Of a DNA stretch of 52,101 bases, positions 26,592 through 35,349 are shown one piece after another. The DNA lies in contig CACEBP010000005.1 in the NCBI GenBank assembly GCA_902557785.1, positions 1-52,101 of the forward strand. Reading direction: 5' to 3'. Origin of the DNA: an uncultured Pelagibacteraceae bacterium (GTDB taxonomy: Bacteria; Pseudomonadota; Alphaproteobacteria; Pelagibacterales; Pelagibacteraceae). The notes beneath the pieces are model-generated. The model worked only from the letters and a program-made list of their open reading frames with translations. It was not told the DNA's origin and did not search any database. Position 1 is the stretch's first letter; the number at the start of each line of letters is the position of its first letter. Made by a program: the position numbers and the translations under genes.

Positions 26592-27638
26592 TACATCTCC
26601 ATCTTTTACGATATAATCCTTGCCTTCAATTCTAAGTTTTCCATTTTCTTTACACTTTTCTGCACTGCCAAATTTTATAAAATCTTCACAAGATATTGCT
26701 TCAGCTCGAATAAAGTTTTTTTCAAAATCAGTATGAATTACACTTGCTGCTTGAGGGGCAAGAGTATTCTTTTCAATTGTCCAAGCTCTACTCTCTTCTG
26801 GGCCAGAAGTAAAAAATGTATCGAGGTTTAAAAGATCATAACCTTCTTTTATTAACTGATTTAAACCAGTTTTATTAAGACCTATTTCTTTCATAAAAGT
26901 CTCCCTTTCATTATTGTCTAATCCCATGATTTGATCTTCGATATCAGCACAAATGGTTACAATTTTCTCACCAGGATATTTTCTATTTACATCTTCTGTA
27001 AAAGAATTACCTGTTGCCAAACTTTCTTCATCAACATTACAGACTATAATTTTAGGTTTAATACTTAATAAACCTAGTGAAGTTAAAAATTTTTTCTCAA
27101 ATTTGTCATTTATTGACGCCTCGTTTCCTGTATTTAATAATTTTAATTTCTCTTCAAGTATCTTTATTTCTTTTTCTTGAAGTAATTTTTTTTTACCTTT
27201 TTCAAGTTTTTTTTCAATAATATCTAGATCAGAGAGAATTATTTCTGTTTTAATCGTTTCCAGATCTTCAACTGGATTAATATTTGAATTAACGTGAGTA
27301 ATTTTATCAGACTCAAAACATCTTACTAAGTGAACGATTGCATCTACTTCTCTTATATGTGAAAGAAATTTATTTCCTAAACCTTCTCCTTTTGATGCTC
27401 CTTTAACGAGTCCCGCAATATCAACAAAGGTAATATTGGTATATATTTTCTTTTTGGAATTAGATAAACTTGTTAATTTATCTAACCTTTCGTCAATTAC
27501 ATCAACAATTCCTATGTTTGGATCGATTGTGCAGAAAGGAAAATTTGCTGCTTCAGCATTTTTAGATGCTGTTAAAGCATTAAATAGCGTTGACTTCCCC
27601 ACATTTGGAAGTCCGACAATCCCGCACTTAAATCCCAT
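26568..27638 (-). CDS. ychF: Redox/ribosome-associated ATPase YchF
   Basis: Obg-family P-loop protein that binds ribosomes and prefers ATP. The 356-residue length is usual. The P-loop GLPNVGKS is at residues 9-16. The G3-type DIAGLVKGASKGEGLGN and the noncanonical G4 motif (NVDE instead of NKxD) are visible, the latter being the known reason for ATP preference in this family. The C-terminal TGS domain ends with the block [15 protein letters not shown]. It overlaps pth upstream by 11 bases. Confidence 0.97.
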   Translation of the reverse strand: MGFKCGIVGLPNVGKSTLFNALTASKNAEAANFPFCTIDPNIGIVDVIDERLDKLTSLSNSKKKIYTNITFVDIAGLVKGASKGEGLGNKFLSHIREVDAIVHLVRCFESDKITHVNSNINPVEDLETIKTEIILSDLDIIEKKLEKGKKKLLQEKEIKILEEKLKLLNTGNEASINDKFEKKFLTSLGLLSIKPKIIVCNVDEESLATGNSFTEDVNRKYPGEKIVTICADIEDQIMGLDNNERETFMKEIGLNKTGLNQLIKEGYDLLNLDTFFTSGPEESRAWTIEKNTLAPQAASVIHTDFEKNFIRAEAISCEDFIKFGSAEKCKENGKLRIEGKDYIVKDGDVLYFRVNP

Positions 27639-28200
27639 TAAGGTCTTGATTTACTTTGCTCGAAAATAGATCTATTTTTTTTTCAATTAAGGTAGGTAGT
27701 TGCTTTACAATATTTTCTGTAATTTCATTTATTTTTTCTTCCTCGTCTTCTTTAAAATCCTCTAGAACATGGCTGTTAACCTTTTTCTTTTGTTTTGGGT
27801 GACCAATTCCAATACGAACTCTTGAATAATCTTTACCTATAAATTTATCTATTGACTCTATACCGTTATGTCCTGCACTACTTCCTCCAAATTTAGCTTT
27901 TATCTTCCCAAAATCAATATCCATATCATCATGAAAAACAAAAACATCTTTTGCGTCAATTTTAAAATAATCAATAAGCTCTTTTATAGCTGTTCCAGAA
28001 TTATTCATAAAAGTTAAAGGTTTAATTGCATAGATTTTTTTTTCATCAATATTACCTGTAGTAAGCAGACCTTTAAATTTAGGTTTTTGTTTTGAAAGTT
28101 TGAAATGCGTATTTATTGCATCAATTATTTTGAAGCCGATATTGTGTCTTGTATTAGTGTAGTTGGACCCAGGATTTCCTAATCCGACGAGTAAAAGCAT
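27628..28200 (-). CDS. pth: Peptidyl-tRNA hydrolase
   Basis: Releases tRNA from peptidyl-tRNAs that drop off ribosomes. The 190-residue protein has the family start LLVGLGNPGSNYTNTRHNIGF, which holds the catalytic histidine and the conserved asparagine nearby. Other blocks are PLTFMNNSG and VFHDDMDIDFGKIK. It starts 5 bases after rplY ends and overlaps ychF by 11 bases. The order rplY-pth-ychF is standard in proteobacteria. Confidence 0.97.
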   Translation of the reverse strand: MLLLVGLGNPGSNYTNTRHNIGFKIIDAINTHFKLSKQKPKFKGLLTTGNIDEKKIYAIKPLTFMNNSGTAIKELIDYFKIDAKDVFVFHDDMDIDFGKIKAKFGGSSAGHNGIESIDKFIGKDYSRVRIGIGHPKQKKKVNSHVLEDFKEDEEEKINEITENIVKQLPTLIEKKIDLFSSKVNQDLNGI

Positions 28201-28205
28201 ATTAA

Positions 28206-28958
28206 TTATTTCTTTTCAGCGGGTTTTTTATCAGCGGGTTTTTTTTCTTCAGGTTTTTTATCAGCACCTTCTTTTGTCTTTTCATCTTTTTTAGCTCCAT
28301 CTCCATCTTTAGCAGCCGCATCTGCACCCTCTGTAGAAGTCTCTCCCTCAGCACCCTCTGCAGCGGCCTCTTCTTCAGTTGTCTTTTCTGGTTCTTTAAT
28401 AACAGTTGGAGATGCAACTGTTGCTATAACGAAATCTCGATCTGTTATTGTTGGAACTACATTTCCCTCTAATTTTACTGATGAAATTTTAATACTCGTT
28501 CCAATATCCGTCCCCGTTAAATCAATTATTATCTCGTCAGGTATATTTTCGGCTGGACATTTCAATTCAATTTTTCTTCTTACGATGTTTAATACACCGC
28601 CTCTTTTTAACCCTGGAGAGTCAGGATGATTAATGAATTTTACAGGTATCTCTAGAATAATTTTTTTACCTGAAACAATTCTCATAAAATCGATGTGAAT
28701 TGGCTCTTCAGAAACTACGTTAAAAGCAACATCTCTAGGAATTACTTTTTCTTTTTTTCCATCTACATCTAGTTCTAAAACCTTAGATAAAAATGTATCT
28801 GAATTAATTAAATTTTTTATATCTTTTTTCTCTATTGAAATATTTTTATTGGCTTCCTTACCTCCATATAAAATGGCAGGTATTAAACCCTCTGACCTCA
28901 ACTTGTTGTTTGATCCTGTAGAGGTGTTGTCTCTTTTTATAGCCTTTAAATTACTCAT
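28206..28958 (-). CDS. rplY: Ribosomal protein bL25, CTC type with a long charged tail
   Basis: 5S rRNA-binding ribosomal protein of the long (CTC) form. Residues 1-190 or so are the L25 domain and the CTC beta domain (for example GLIPAILYGGKE, IHIDFMRI and HPDSPGLKRGGVLNIVRRKI). After about residue 195 the sequence changes to a low-complexity tail rich in Ala, Glu, Lys and Asp, ending in three KKP(A/E)(E/D) pentapeptide units. The tail is more G+C-rich than its surroundings. It is followed by pth at 5 bases and preceded by a 49-base gap after prs. Confidence 0.95.
   Translation of the reverse strand: MSNLKAIKRDNTSTGSNNKLRSEGLIPAILYGGKEANKNISIEKKDIKNLINSDTFLSKVLELDVDGKKEKVIPRDVAFNVVSEEPIHIDFMRIVSGKKIILEIPVKFINHPDSPGLKRGGVLNIVRRKIELKCPAENIPDEIIIDLTGTDIGTSIKISSVKLEGNVVPTITDRDFVIATVASPTVIKEPEKTTEEEAAAEGAEGETSTEGADAAAKDGDGAKKDEKTKEGADKKPEEKKPADKKPAEKK
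28209..28259 (-). repeat. 15-base tandem repeat encoding the rplY tail end
   Basis: Three units of about 15 bases encode KKPEE, KKPAD and KKPAE, followed by KK, at the end of the ribosomal protein. The plus strand shows the repeated core CAGCGGGTTTTTT twice and a diverged third copy. Because the unit is a multiple of three, gain or loss of copies would keep the frame. The tail is expected to be flexible and exposed. Confidence 0.75.
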
Positions 28959-29007
28959 AAGTTTGTTGAAGAGGGTATATAACCCATGATCTTAATCAAA
29001 ACAAGTA

Positions 29008-29940
29008 TTAATTAAATAAATCAGATACCGAATTTGAATTTGCAATCCTTTTAATTGCTTCTGACATTAATGAAGATATAGACAAAACCTCAATTTTACT
29101 ATTATTATTAATTTTTTTACTATTATCTATGGTGTCTGTTACTATGAGTTTCTTAATTTTTGAATTTTTGATTTTTTTTGCCGCATCTCCGCTTAAGACA
29201 CCATGAGAAATAAATACGTAGACTTCATTTGCTCCACTTTTAATTAAAGCATTAACAGCATTAATTATCGTACCTCCACTATCAATTATATCATCAACAA
29301 TTATACATGTTTTATTTTTAACATTTCCTAAAATATTCATTACCTCAGATTTTCCAGGAGCAGGTCTTCTTTTATCTATAATTGCCAGATCGGCTTTTAT
29401 TCTATTGGCTAAACCTCTAGTTCTTGCCACACCTCCAACATCTGGGGAAACACAAATAAGTTTTTTATTGCCTAACTTTTTTTTAATGTATTTTGCAAAT
29501 AGTGGAGCGGTGTATAAATTATCAACTGGCATATCAAAGAAGCCTTGAATTTGACCAGCATGCAAATCTACGGTGACAACTCTGGTTGCGCCTGCATTAG
29601 TTATTAAATTTGCCATCACTTTGGCTGAAATTGAAGTTCTTGGCGCTACCTTACGATCTTGTCTCGCATAACCAAAGTATGGAATTACTGCTGTTATAGT
29701 TTTAGCTGAAGATCTCTTTAATGCATCAATTACTAAAAGTAATTCCATTAAATTATCGTTTGCAGGGTTGGAGGTAGATTGAATTACGAATACACTATTA
29801 CCTCTAATATTTTCATTTATCTCTATATAAATTTCTCCGTCAGCGAATCTTCTGATGTTAGTATTAATTAATTTTAACTTTAAATTTTTAGCAATATTTT
29901 TACTTAGTTTTAAATTGCTTGTTCCAGATAAAATTTTCAT
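29008..29940 (-). CDS. prs: Ribose-phosphate pyrophosphokinase
   Basis: Makes PRPP, the precursor of purines, pyrimidines, histidine and tryptophan. The 310-residue length is usual. Conserved segments are RFADGEIYIEI and the PYFGYARQDRK loop, the DLHAGQIQGFFDMPVDNL block, and the PRPP-binding VDDIIDSGGT. It lies 49 bases upstream of rplY and 50 bases downstream of the pgeF-like gene, both on the same strand, so it may have its own promoter in the AT-rich gap at 29941-29990. Confidence 0.98.
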   Translation of the reverse strand: MKILSGTSNLKLSKNIAKNLKLKLINTNIRRFADGEIYIEINENIRGNSVFVIQSTSNPANDNLMELLLVIDALKRSSAKTITAVIPYFGYARQDRKVAPRTSISAKVMANLITNAGATRVVTVDLHAGQIQGFFDMPVDNLYTAPLFAKYIKKKLGNKKLICVSPDVGGVARTRGLANRIKADLAIIDKRRPAPGKSEVMNILGNVKNKTCIIVDDIIDSGGTIINAVNALIKSGANEVYVFISHGVLSGDAAKKIKNSKIKKLIVTDTIDNSKKINNNSKIEVLSISSLMSEAIKRIANSNSVSDLFN

Positions 29941-29990
29941 GAAATGTTACTATTTATACCTTATTTCTATATCTTTTCAAATTAATAAAA

Positions 29991-30743
29991 TTAAATCATG
30001 CAAATTGTAGAGATACATCTGCCATAATCTTTTTGTTGTAATTTGCTCGATCTTCTATAACTAAAAAAATTACTTTTCAAAGCAAAAGTATCTTTATCAA
30101 CTTGATCGACTTTTACATCAAAATCAAGAAGTTTATCAGTTACAAATTTACGTAAATTGAATAATTTTTTTTGACTATTTTTTTTATAGAAATATTTTTT
30201 GTTTTTGCGCGATTTATTTATGAATTTTTTATAAAATTTTAAATCAACTTCGTAGTTTTTTTTAGCTATACAAGGACCAACACATGCATAAATTTCATTG
30301 TTCGAGTTAAGTTTTTTTATTTTTGTAATTGTATTTTTTATGATCCCAAAATATGCACCTTTCCATCCTGCATGGATGCAACCGATTATTTTATTCTTTA
30401 TATCATATAAAATAATTGGAACACAATCTGCCGTCACAACCCCTAGCGCTATACCTTTCATTTTTGTAATTGTTGCATCGGCCCTAATTTTTTTGTGAAA
30501 GTTTTTTTTTTTTATTTCCACTACTTTATTGCTATGTGTCTGATGCATTAAAATTAAATTTTCTTTTTTAACATTCATTTTTTTTGCAACAAAATTTAAG
30601 TTTTTATTAACATTTTTACTATTATCGTTTGAGCCTTTGCCACAATTTAAGCTTTTATAAATACCACTTGAAAATCCATTTTTTCTTGAAAAGAAACAAT
30701 GGTTAATTTTATTGAATTTTTTTAATTTTTTTGAGTAGAACAT
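29991..30743 (-). CDS. pgeF: YfiH/PgeF family protein (LACC1-like)
   Basis: 250-residue protein of the YfiH family. Members were called polyphenol oxidases; bacterial YfiH is now reported as a peptidoglycan-editing factor and LACC1 as a purine-nucleoside enzyme. Zinc-binding residues are visible: histidine in MHQTHSNKV, cysteine in TADCVPIILYD and histidine in CIHAGWKGAY. The sequence is very lysine-rich. It overlaps the MidA-like methyltransferase upstream by 22 bases. Substrate assignment among the proposed ones is uncertain. Confidence 0.88.
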   Translation of the reverse strand: MFYSKKLKKFNKINHCFFSRKNGFSSGIYKSLNCGKGSNDNSKNVNKNLNFVAKKMNVKKENLILMHQTHSNKVVEIKKKNFHKKIRADATITKMKGIALGVVTADCVPIILYDIKNKIIGCIHAGWKGAYFGIIKNTITKIKKLNSNNEIYACVGPCIAKKNYEVDLKFYKKFINKSRKNKKYFYKKNSQKKLFNLRKFVTDKLLDFDVKVDQVDKDTFALKSNFFSYRRSSKLQQKDYGRCISTICMI

Positions 30744-31807
30744 TTTTTAAATCCAGCAAAATTACTTTTATTACATTTGTACGCTAAAATTACTTTAAAT
30801 AAATTACCCATAGAGTTTGGACTTAATAACCTTTTAACTCTTGAATAAAGATCAGTTTGCTCATTAAACTTCATTTTGTTAGCAAGAATTTCTGCTCGTT
30901 CAATAATTCCCATATTTTTTAAAAATTGTTGTTGCGTGATTATATTTTTAACTTTGAGATTCTTTTTTAAAAAAAATTCACTGAGAAGTGAAAAGTTTAC
31001 ATGTGCTGTTATATCTGCCTTGCCTAAGTTTTTCAGTACATTATTTTTTCTATGCTTCATCACAGATTGTATAGTGTTATAATTATTTGGTTTTAGGTAT
31101 CCATAATCTATAAGTAAAATACAGCCATTTAATTTTGAAATTTTTTTAGTTATCTTTATAAGCTCTTGTAAACCAAACTTTGGCCACTCGATGAATCTTA
31201 ATTTTTTAACAGCTTTATAGGATTTAATATCGTTGACATTGTTATGTGAAGCTAATTTGAAAACCTCTTTTATTTTATAATTTTTATCGATTGTGTAATT
31301 TTTCTCAAAGAAAAAATTGTTCTTTTTTTTAAACTGTTTAATGGGAATTGCATCAAAAAACTCATTTCCAAAAAAAATAATTGGTCCTTTTTTAATTTTA
31401 TTAAAATTTTTAATCCATTTCACATCTTTATTTGAGATATTTCTTTTCTGAATTTTTTTCAAATGATTACTTTCCTCATATAAAAATATTTTCTTTATAG
31501 AATTAAATTCTGGAAATTTTTTAAAAGATTTCAAAAGAGTATTTACTAAGCTTCCATCTCCAGGACCAAGCTCAACAATATTAAAATTTTTTGGTTTTCC
31601 AAAAGTTTCCCAGGAGGACACAATCCAGATTGCAATCATTTCAGAAAATAAATAAGAAACTTTTGGTGAAGTAATAAAATCACCTTTTACACCAAAGGGA
31701 AGTCGGGTTGCGTAATATCCAAACTTACTGTCATAAAGAACGTTTTTAAAAAATTTATCAACTGAAAGAGTTTTTGCGTTTTTAAAAAATCTTAAATTAG
31801 ATTTCAT
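30722..31807 (-). CDS. MidA/NDUFAF7-like SAM-dependent methyltransferase
   Basis: Protein arginine methyltransferase family of mitochondrial NDUFAF7 (MidA), which acts on a complex I subunit in eukaryotes. The 361-residue protein has the family start YYATRLPFGVKGDFITSP, then the SAM motif VELGPGDGSL, and later the GNEFFDAIPIKQF block, all typical. In bacteria the target is not established. It overlaps lgt upstream by 11 bases and pgeF downstream by 22 bases; the lgt-midA-pgeF trio is a common alphaproteobacterial operon. Confidence 0.9.
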   Translation of the reverse strand: MKSNLRFFKNAKTLSVDKFFKNVLYDSKFGYYATRLPFGVKGDFITSPKVSYLFSEMIAIWIVSSWETFGKPKNFNIVELGPGDGSLVNTLLKSFKKFPEFNSIKKIFLYEESNHLKKIQKRNISNKDVKWIKNFNKIKKGPIIFFGNEFFDAIPIKQFKKKNNFFFEKNYTIDKNYKIKEVFKLASHNNVNDIKSYKAVKKLRFIEWPKFGLQELIKITKKISKLNGCILLIDYGYLKPNNYNTIQSVMKHRKNNVLKNLGKADITAHVNFSLLSEFFLKKNLKVKNIITQQQFLKNMGIIERAEILANKMKFNEQTDLYSRVKRLLSPNSMGNLFKVILAYKCNKSNFAGFKKCSTQKN

Positions 31808-32591
31808 ATTTCTTATTCAAAATAATTTTAATAATTACACCACTTAAAATCATAAACATACTTAAAATTGTTCCCATGCTGAATAAATCAAATAGATACC
31901 CTAAGTGAGGATCTGGTTCTCGAAAAAATTCTGATATAATTCTAAACAATCCATAAAAAATTAAAAATAAACAAGAGCTATTCCCTAATTCATATTTTTT
32001 TTTAAAAATTAATGTATTAAGTATTACAAATAAAATTCCACCCTCTAATATAGCCTCATATAATTGTGAGGGATGTCTTTTTAACATATCTACTGTTGGA
32101 AAGATTACACCCCAAGCAACATCAGTCACTTTACCAACCAGCTCTCCATTAATAAAGTTAGCTATTCGTCCAAAGAAAATTCCAATTGGTGATACGCAAG
32201 CCACAACATCTAACAAAAAAAATGTAGACAAATTTTTTTTAAAAGAGAATAAGTGAGTTCCTAATATTATTCCCAATAATGCTCCGTGAAAAGACATTCC
32301 ACCTTCCCAAACTTTAATAATATCGAGCGGATTTAAAATGTAGTAATCTAAGTTATAAAAAATAATATAACCAAGTCGTCCTCCAATAATAATTGATATT
32401 ATTAAATAAGTAATAAGATCGTCAAAATCACTCAAATCGAATTTTAAATTACTAGTTTTTAATATATGAGTGATAATATTTCTTCCTAACCACCAACCCA
32501 ATAAAATTCCAAAAATATATGCTAATGAATACCATCGTATAGTAAGTACCCCAAATTCTAGTAAAACGGGGTCTAAATTATGCGTATACAT
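31797..32591 (-). CDS. lgt: Prolipoprotein diacylglyceryl transferase
   Basis: Membrane enzyme that adds diacylglycerol to the cysteine of lipoprotein precursors. The 264-residue protein is polytopic. Signature segments are the SMSFHGA-like WEGGMSFHGALLG, the Lgt signature GRIANFINGELVGKVTDVAWG with its essential arginine and asparagine, and HPSQLYEA. It is the first gene of the lgt-midA-pgeF unit and diverges from ubiK with a 51-base gap. Confidence 0.97.
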   Translation of the reverse strand: MYTHNLDPVLLEFGVLTIRWYSLAYIFGILLGWWLGRNIITHILKTSNLKFDLSDFDDLITYLIISIIIGGRLGYIIFYNLDYYILNPLDIIKVWEGGMSFHGALLGIILGTHLFSFKKNLSTFFLLDVVACVSPIGIFFGRIANFINGELVGKVTDVAWGVIFPTVDMLKRHPSQLYEAILEGGILFVILNTLIFKKKYELGNSSCLFLIFYGLFRIISEFFREPDPHLGYLFDLFSMGTILSMFMILSGVIIKIILNKKYEI

Positions 32592-32642
32592 AACTTAGTA
32601 TATCATATTTGAAATTAAGGTTACCATCAAATAAGATGACTC

Positions 32643-32888
32643 ATGAATAATTCAGAAAAAATTTTAAAATCATTATCCAGTCTAATAGAAAATGGTATTT
32701 TAACTTCTAAGGATATTAGAAATGAAATATCTACAGATTTAAAGTTTAAAAAAGATAAAATAATAAATAAACTAGAACTTGTATCTAGAGAAGAATTTGA
32801 AATCCTGAAAAAAATTGTACAAAAACAGGATAAAATTTTAAACAAATTGACGAAAAGTAAAAAAGCTAAAAAGGCAAAGAGATCTTAA
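32643..32888 (+). CDS. ubiK: UbiK-like accessory factor (BMFP/YqiC family)
   Basis: 81-residue protein of the family that assists ubiquinone biosynthesis (UbiK, formerly YqiC). The diagnostic element is the C-terminal half VSREEFEILKKIVQKQDKILNKL, a coiled coil that trimerises, preceded by an amphipathic N-terminal region. The last residues are a lysine-rich tail (SKKAKKAKRS). The 3' end overlaps the convergent histidine kinase gene by 23 bases, so its basic tail is encoded opposite the kinase C-terminus. Identification rests on the REEFE coiled-coil pattern and size. Confidence 0.8.
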   Translation: MNNSEKILKSLSSLIENGILTSKDIRNEISTDLKFKKDKIINKLELVSREEFEILKKIVQKQDKILNKLTKSKKAKKAKRS

Positions 32889-34185
32889 CTTGCAATCCAT
32901 TATACTTACTTTTACTCAGCTGAATATTACCGCCGTGAGAATTAATAATATCCTCTACAATTGCTAGACCTAAACCCACTCCAGATTGATTGAGACTTCT
33001 GCTTTTATCTAATCTAAAAAATGGTTTAAATACATTTTTATATTGATCTTCGGGTATGCCAGGCCCATCATCCTCAATAAATATTAAAACTCTATTATTT
33101 CCTTTTTGAATTTCAATAATTACCTTATTTCCATATGTAAGACCATTTTGAATTATATTTTCAAAAGATCTTCTCAATGCAATTGGTCTGCCTTTTAGTT
33201 CTACACTTTCAACTTTATCATTTAAAAATATTTTATTGTTATTAAAATCTTTTTTAATTGAGCTCAAAAGAGAGTTTAGATTAATTGTAGTCGTATTTTC
33301 TTGAGCTTGGGTTTTTGCAAATTGCAAATAATCATTTAACATTTTTTCCATCTCGTCAATATCTTTGGACATTTTTTCAGAAACATCTTTTTGTTTAAGC
33401 ATTGCAAGCTGCAATTTTAAGCGAGTTAAAGGTGTTCTTAAATCATGACTTATACCTGAAAGCATTTCTGCTCTTTGATTAAGATGCCGATTAATTCTTT
33501 TAGCCATTCTGTCAAATTCAAAAGCAGCTTTTCTTATTTCTTGAGATCCAGAGGCACGAAAATCATTTACATAATCTCCTTTTCCAAATCTTTCTGCCGC
33601 TTTGGCTAATTTAACAAGAGGCTTAGTTTGATTTTTTAAAAATATAAGAGCAATAATAATTAAAACGATTGAAGGGAGAGTAGTCCATAAAACAAAAAGT
33701 CTTACAGAAGATGCTGAAACCATTTCTTTTGGAACTAAAAATTCAATTACATCATCTCTTGATCGTATTTTAATTTCCACTGCATTTTTAAATTTTGATG
33801 TATTGAACCAATAATTATTGTTTCCAAAAACGGATTTTAATTCTCTTCTCAAGGATCTATCCATCGGACTAAATTTCCTCTCCCCGCTATTATTCGGGAA
33901 AGGTTCTTGATTTATTCCTATTTCAAAATTAAAATTATTTTTATAACTGTCAGTAAAAAAATCTAAATTCTTTTTGTCATTTTGATATACCTCTTCAATT
34001 GCTTTTAATTGGTTGACTAAAGATCTAGTAATATTTTTATTAGCTTTAATCCAAACACTATCATAGAATACTATTGTAATTATTATTTGAAGAATAATTG
34101 TTGGAGCCGCCACAATTATCAACGCTCTATAAAAAAGTCTTTTTGGTAAAATATATTTAATTAAATTATTCAATCCAGAGAACAT
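32866..34185 (-). CDS. envZ: EnvZ-type sensor histidine kinase
   Basis: Membrane sensor kinase, 439 residues. It has an N-terminal transmembrane helix (about 20-41), a periplasmic sensor region, a second transmembrane helix (about 165-184), a HAMP linker, and a DHp domain with phospho-accepting H247 in GISHDLRTPLTRLKL. The ATPase domain follows with an N-box (ENIIQNGLTYGN), a G1 box (EDDGPGIPE) and a G2 box (GVGLGLAI). It overlaps the ompR-like regulator by 20 bases, so the two are surely partners. The signal it senses cannot be told. Confidence 0.92.
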   Translation of the reverse strand: MFSGLNNLIKYILPKRLFYRALIIVAAPTIILQIIITIVFYDSVWIKANKNITRSLVNQLKAIEEVYQNDKKNLDFFTDSYKNNFNFEIGINQEPFPNNSGERKFSPMDRSLRRELKSVFGNNNYWFNTSKFKNAVEIKIRSRDDVIEFLVPKEMVSASSVRLFVLWTTLPSIVLIIIALIFLKNQTKPLVKLAKAAERFGKGDYVNDFRASGSQEIRKAAFEFDRMAKRINRHLNQRAEMLSGISHDLRTPLTRLKLQLAMLKQKDVSEKMSKDIDEMEKMLNDYLQFAKTQAQENTTTINLNSLLSSIKKDFNNNKIFLNDKVESVELKGRPIALRRSFENIIQNGLTYGNKVIIEIQKGNNRVLIFIEDDGPGIPEDQYKNVFKPFFRLDKSRSLNQSGVGLGLAIVEDIINSHGGNIQLSKSKYNGLQVKISLPF

Positions 34186-34843
34186 AACCTGAGCCCCTTA
34201 TTGTTTGAAGATATTTTGGATTTTTAGGATTTTCTTCTAGTTTTTGTCTTAATCTAGTAATCATTACATCAATAGACCTCTCTTGACTTATCCCAGAAAT
34301 TTTTCCGATTTCCTCTCTTGAAAAAGTTACTCCAGGACTGGCAAGCATTTCAATTAGCACCTTCTTTTCAGTATTATTAATCTTTTTTAATTTATTTTTA
34401 AAATTAATAGTCATTTTATTTAAATCTATTTCCGCTGCTCCTATTTTATGTTTAGACTTTAAATCAATTTTTAGATTTTTATTAATTATATTTTTTATTC
34501 TTAATAATAACTCTTTTGGTTCAAAAGGTTTTCCAATATAGTCATCAGCACCAAGTTCTAATCCTTTAATTCTATTCTCCACCTCACCTTTAGCAGTAAG
34601 TAATATGATAGGAACTTTAATTTGTTTCTTAATTTCTTTTGTTAAATCATAGCCATCCTGACCTGGCATCATCACATCTAAAATAATAATATCAAATTTT
34701 AAATAGCTTAATCTATCTTTTGCTTGGTAAGCATTTTCTGCTGTTGAAACAATATAATCATTTTCAGACAAGTAATCTTTTAAAAGATTTCTTATTCTAT
34801 CGTCATCATCAACTATAAGTATATGATTTTTATTATTTTCCAT
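34166..34843 (-). CDS. ompR: OmpR/PetR-type response regulator
   Basis: DNA-binding response regulator, 225 residues. The receiver domain has the acidic pocket D12-D15, phospho-acceptor D56 (ILDVMMPGQDG), and the conserved lysine in GKPFEPKELL. The C-terminal winged helix is of the OmpR type (SREEIGKISG, RSIDVMITRLRQKLEENP and TIRGSGYVL). Its 5' end overlaps the MarR gene by 11 bases and its 3' end overlaps the kinase by 20 bases. The MarR-OmpR pairing next to ilvE resembles petP-petR of Rhodobacter, which controls bc1 genes. Confidence 0.93.
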   Translation of the reverse strand: MENNKNHILIVDDDDRIRNLLKDYLSENDYIVSTAENAYQAKDRLSYLKFDIIILDVMMPGQDGYDLTKEIKKQIKVPIILLTAKGEVENRIKGLELGADDYIGKPFEPKELLLRIKNIINKNLKIDLKSKHKIGAAEIDLNKMTINFKNKLKKINNTEKKVLIEMLASPGVTFSREEIGKISGISQERSIDVMITRLRQKLEENPKNPKYLQTIRGSGYVLWIE

Positions 34844-35273
34844 CTATTATTTTTTTTAAAACTTCTTTAAATTTAATTACTGAGTCAGAACTTGAACTCT
34901 TTAAAGCATTAAATATCCTTTTTTTTTGCGTGTTATAAACAGCCTCAAAAAAAGTTTTTCCTTCTTTATCTAAAAACAAATTTTTTTTTCTAGTATCATT
35001 TTCATCTTGAATTTGTTTAATCATTTTAGATTTAATAAGGTCTCTTAATACTCTATTTAGACTTTGTTTTGTAACTTTTAACCTAAAAATTAATTCACCT
35101 AAATTTATACCAGGATTTCTCTCAATAAGATTTAACGCTCTAAGATGAGCAGGACCAAAAAACTTTTTAGACAAAACCTCTTTTGGATCAGAAAATGTTT
35201 CTCTATAGGCATAGTAGAGTAGTTGAATAAACTCTTTTATTTGTTCATCTTTAAGGTAAAGTAAATCTTTCAT
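34833..35273 (-). CDS. MarR-family transcriptional regulator (PetP-like)
   Basis: 146-residue winged-helix regulator. The DNA-binding core is visible as PGINLGELIFRLKVTKQSLNRVLRDLIKSKMI, followed by the wing with DTRKKNLFLDKEGK, the usual MarR pattern. It begins the marR-ompR-envZ unit and diverges from ilvE. An inverted repeat at 35277-35298, immediately upstream of its start, is a candidate binding site for autoregulation. The PetP identity is inferred from gene order and not from sequence alone. Confidence 0.88.
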   Translation of the reverse strand: MKDLLYLKDEQIKEFIQLLYYAYRETFSDPKEVLSKKFFGPAHLRALNLIERNPGINLGELIFRLKVTKQSLNRVLRDLIKSKMIKQIQDENDTRKKNLFLDKEGKTFFEAVYNTQKKRIFNALKSSSSDSVIKFKEVLKKIIDGK

Positions 35274-35276
35274 AAT

Positions 35277-35298
35277 GGTAAGTTATATTGACTTATCC
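35277..35298. promoter_or_regulatory. Inverted repeat between marR-like gene and ilvE (candidate operator)
   Basis: GGTAAGT, seven central bases, then ACTTATCC. The core arms TAAGT and ACTTA match exactly, and the outer GG/CC also match with a one-base offset. It lies 3 bases before the MarR start codon and 51 bases before the ilvE start. MarR proteins bind such short palindromes and often repress their own genes, so this is a reasonable operator candidate, but the arms are short. Confidence 0.45.
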
Positions 35299-35349
35299 TC
35301 TTTATGAATATACTTTTTTATAAATAAAAAATCTATATATTTACATTAA

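Noticed and set aside
28202-28417. 71-residue lysine/leucine-rich frame on the minus strand.
   Set aside because: It is an out-of-frame reading of the repetitive rplY tail.
28973-28985. GGGT-ATATA-ACCC hairpin between prs and rplY.
   Set aside because: The stem is only four base pairs and there is no T-run, so neither a terminator nor an operator can be supported.
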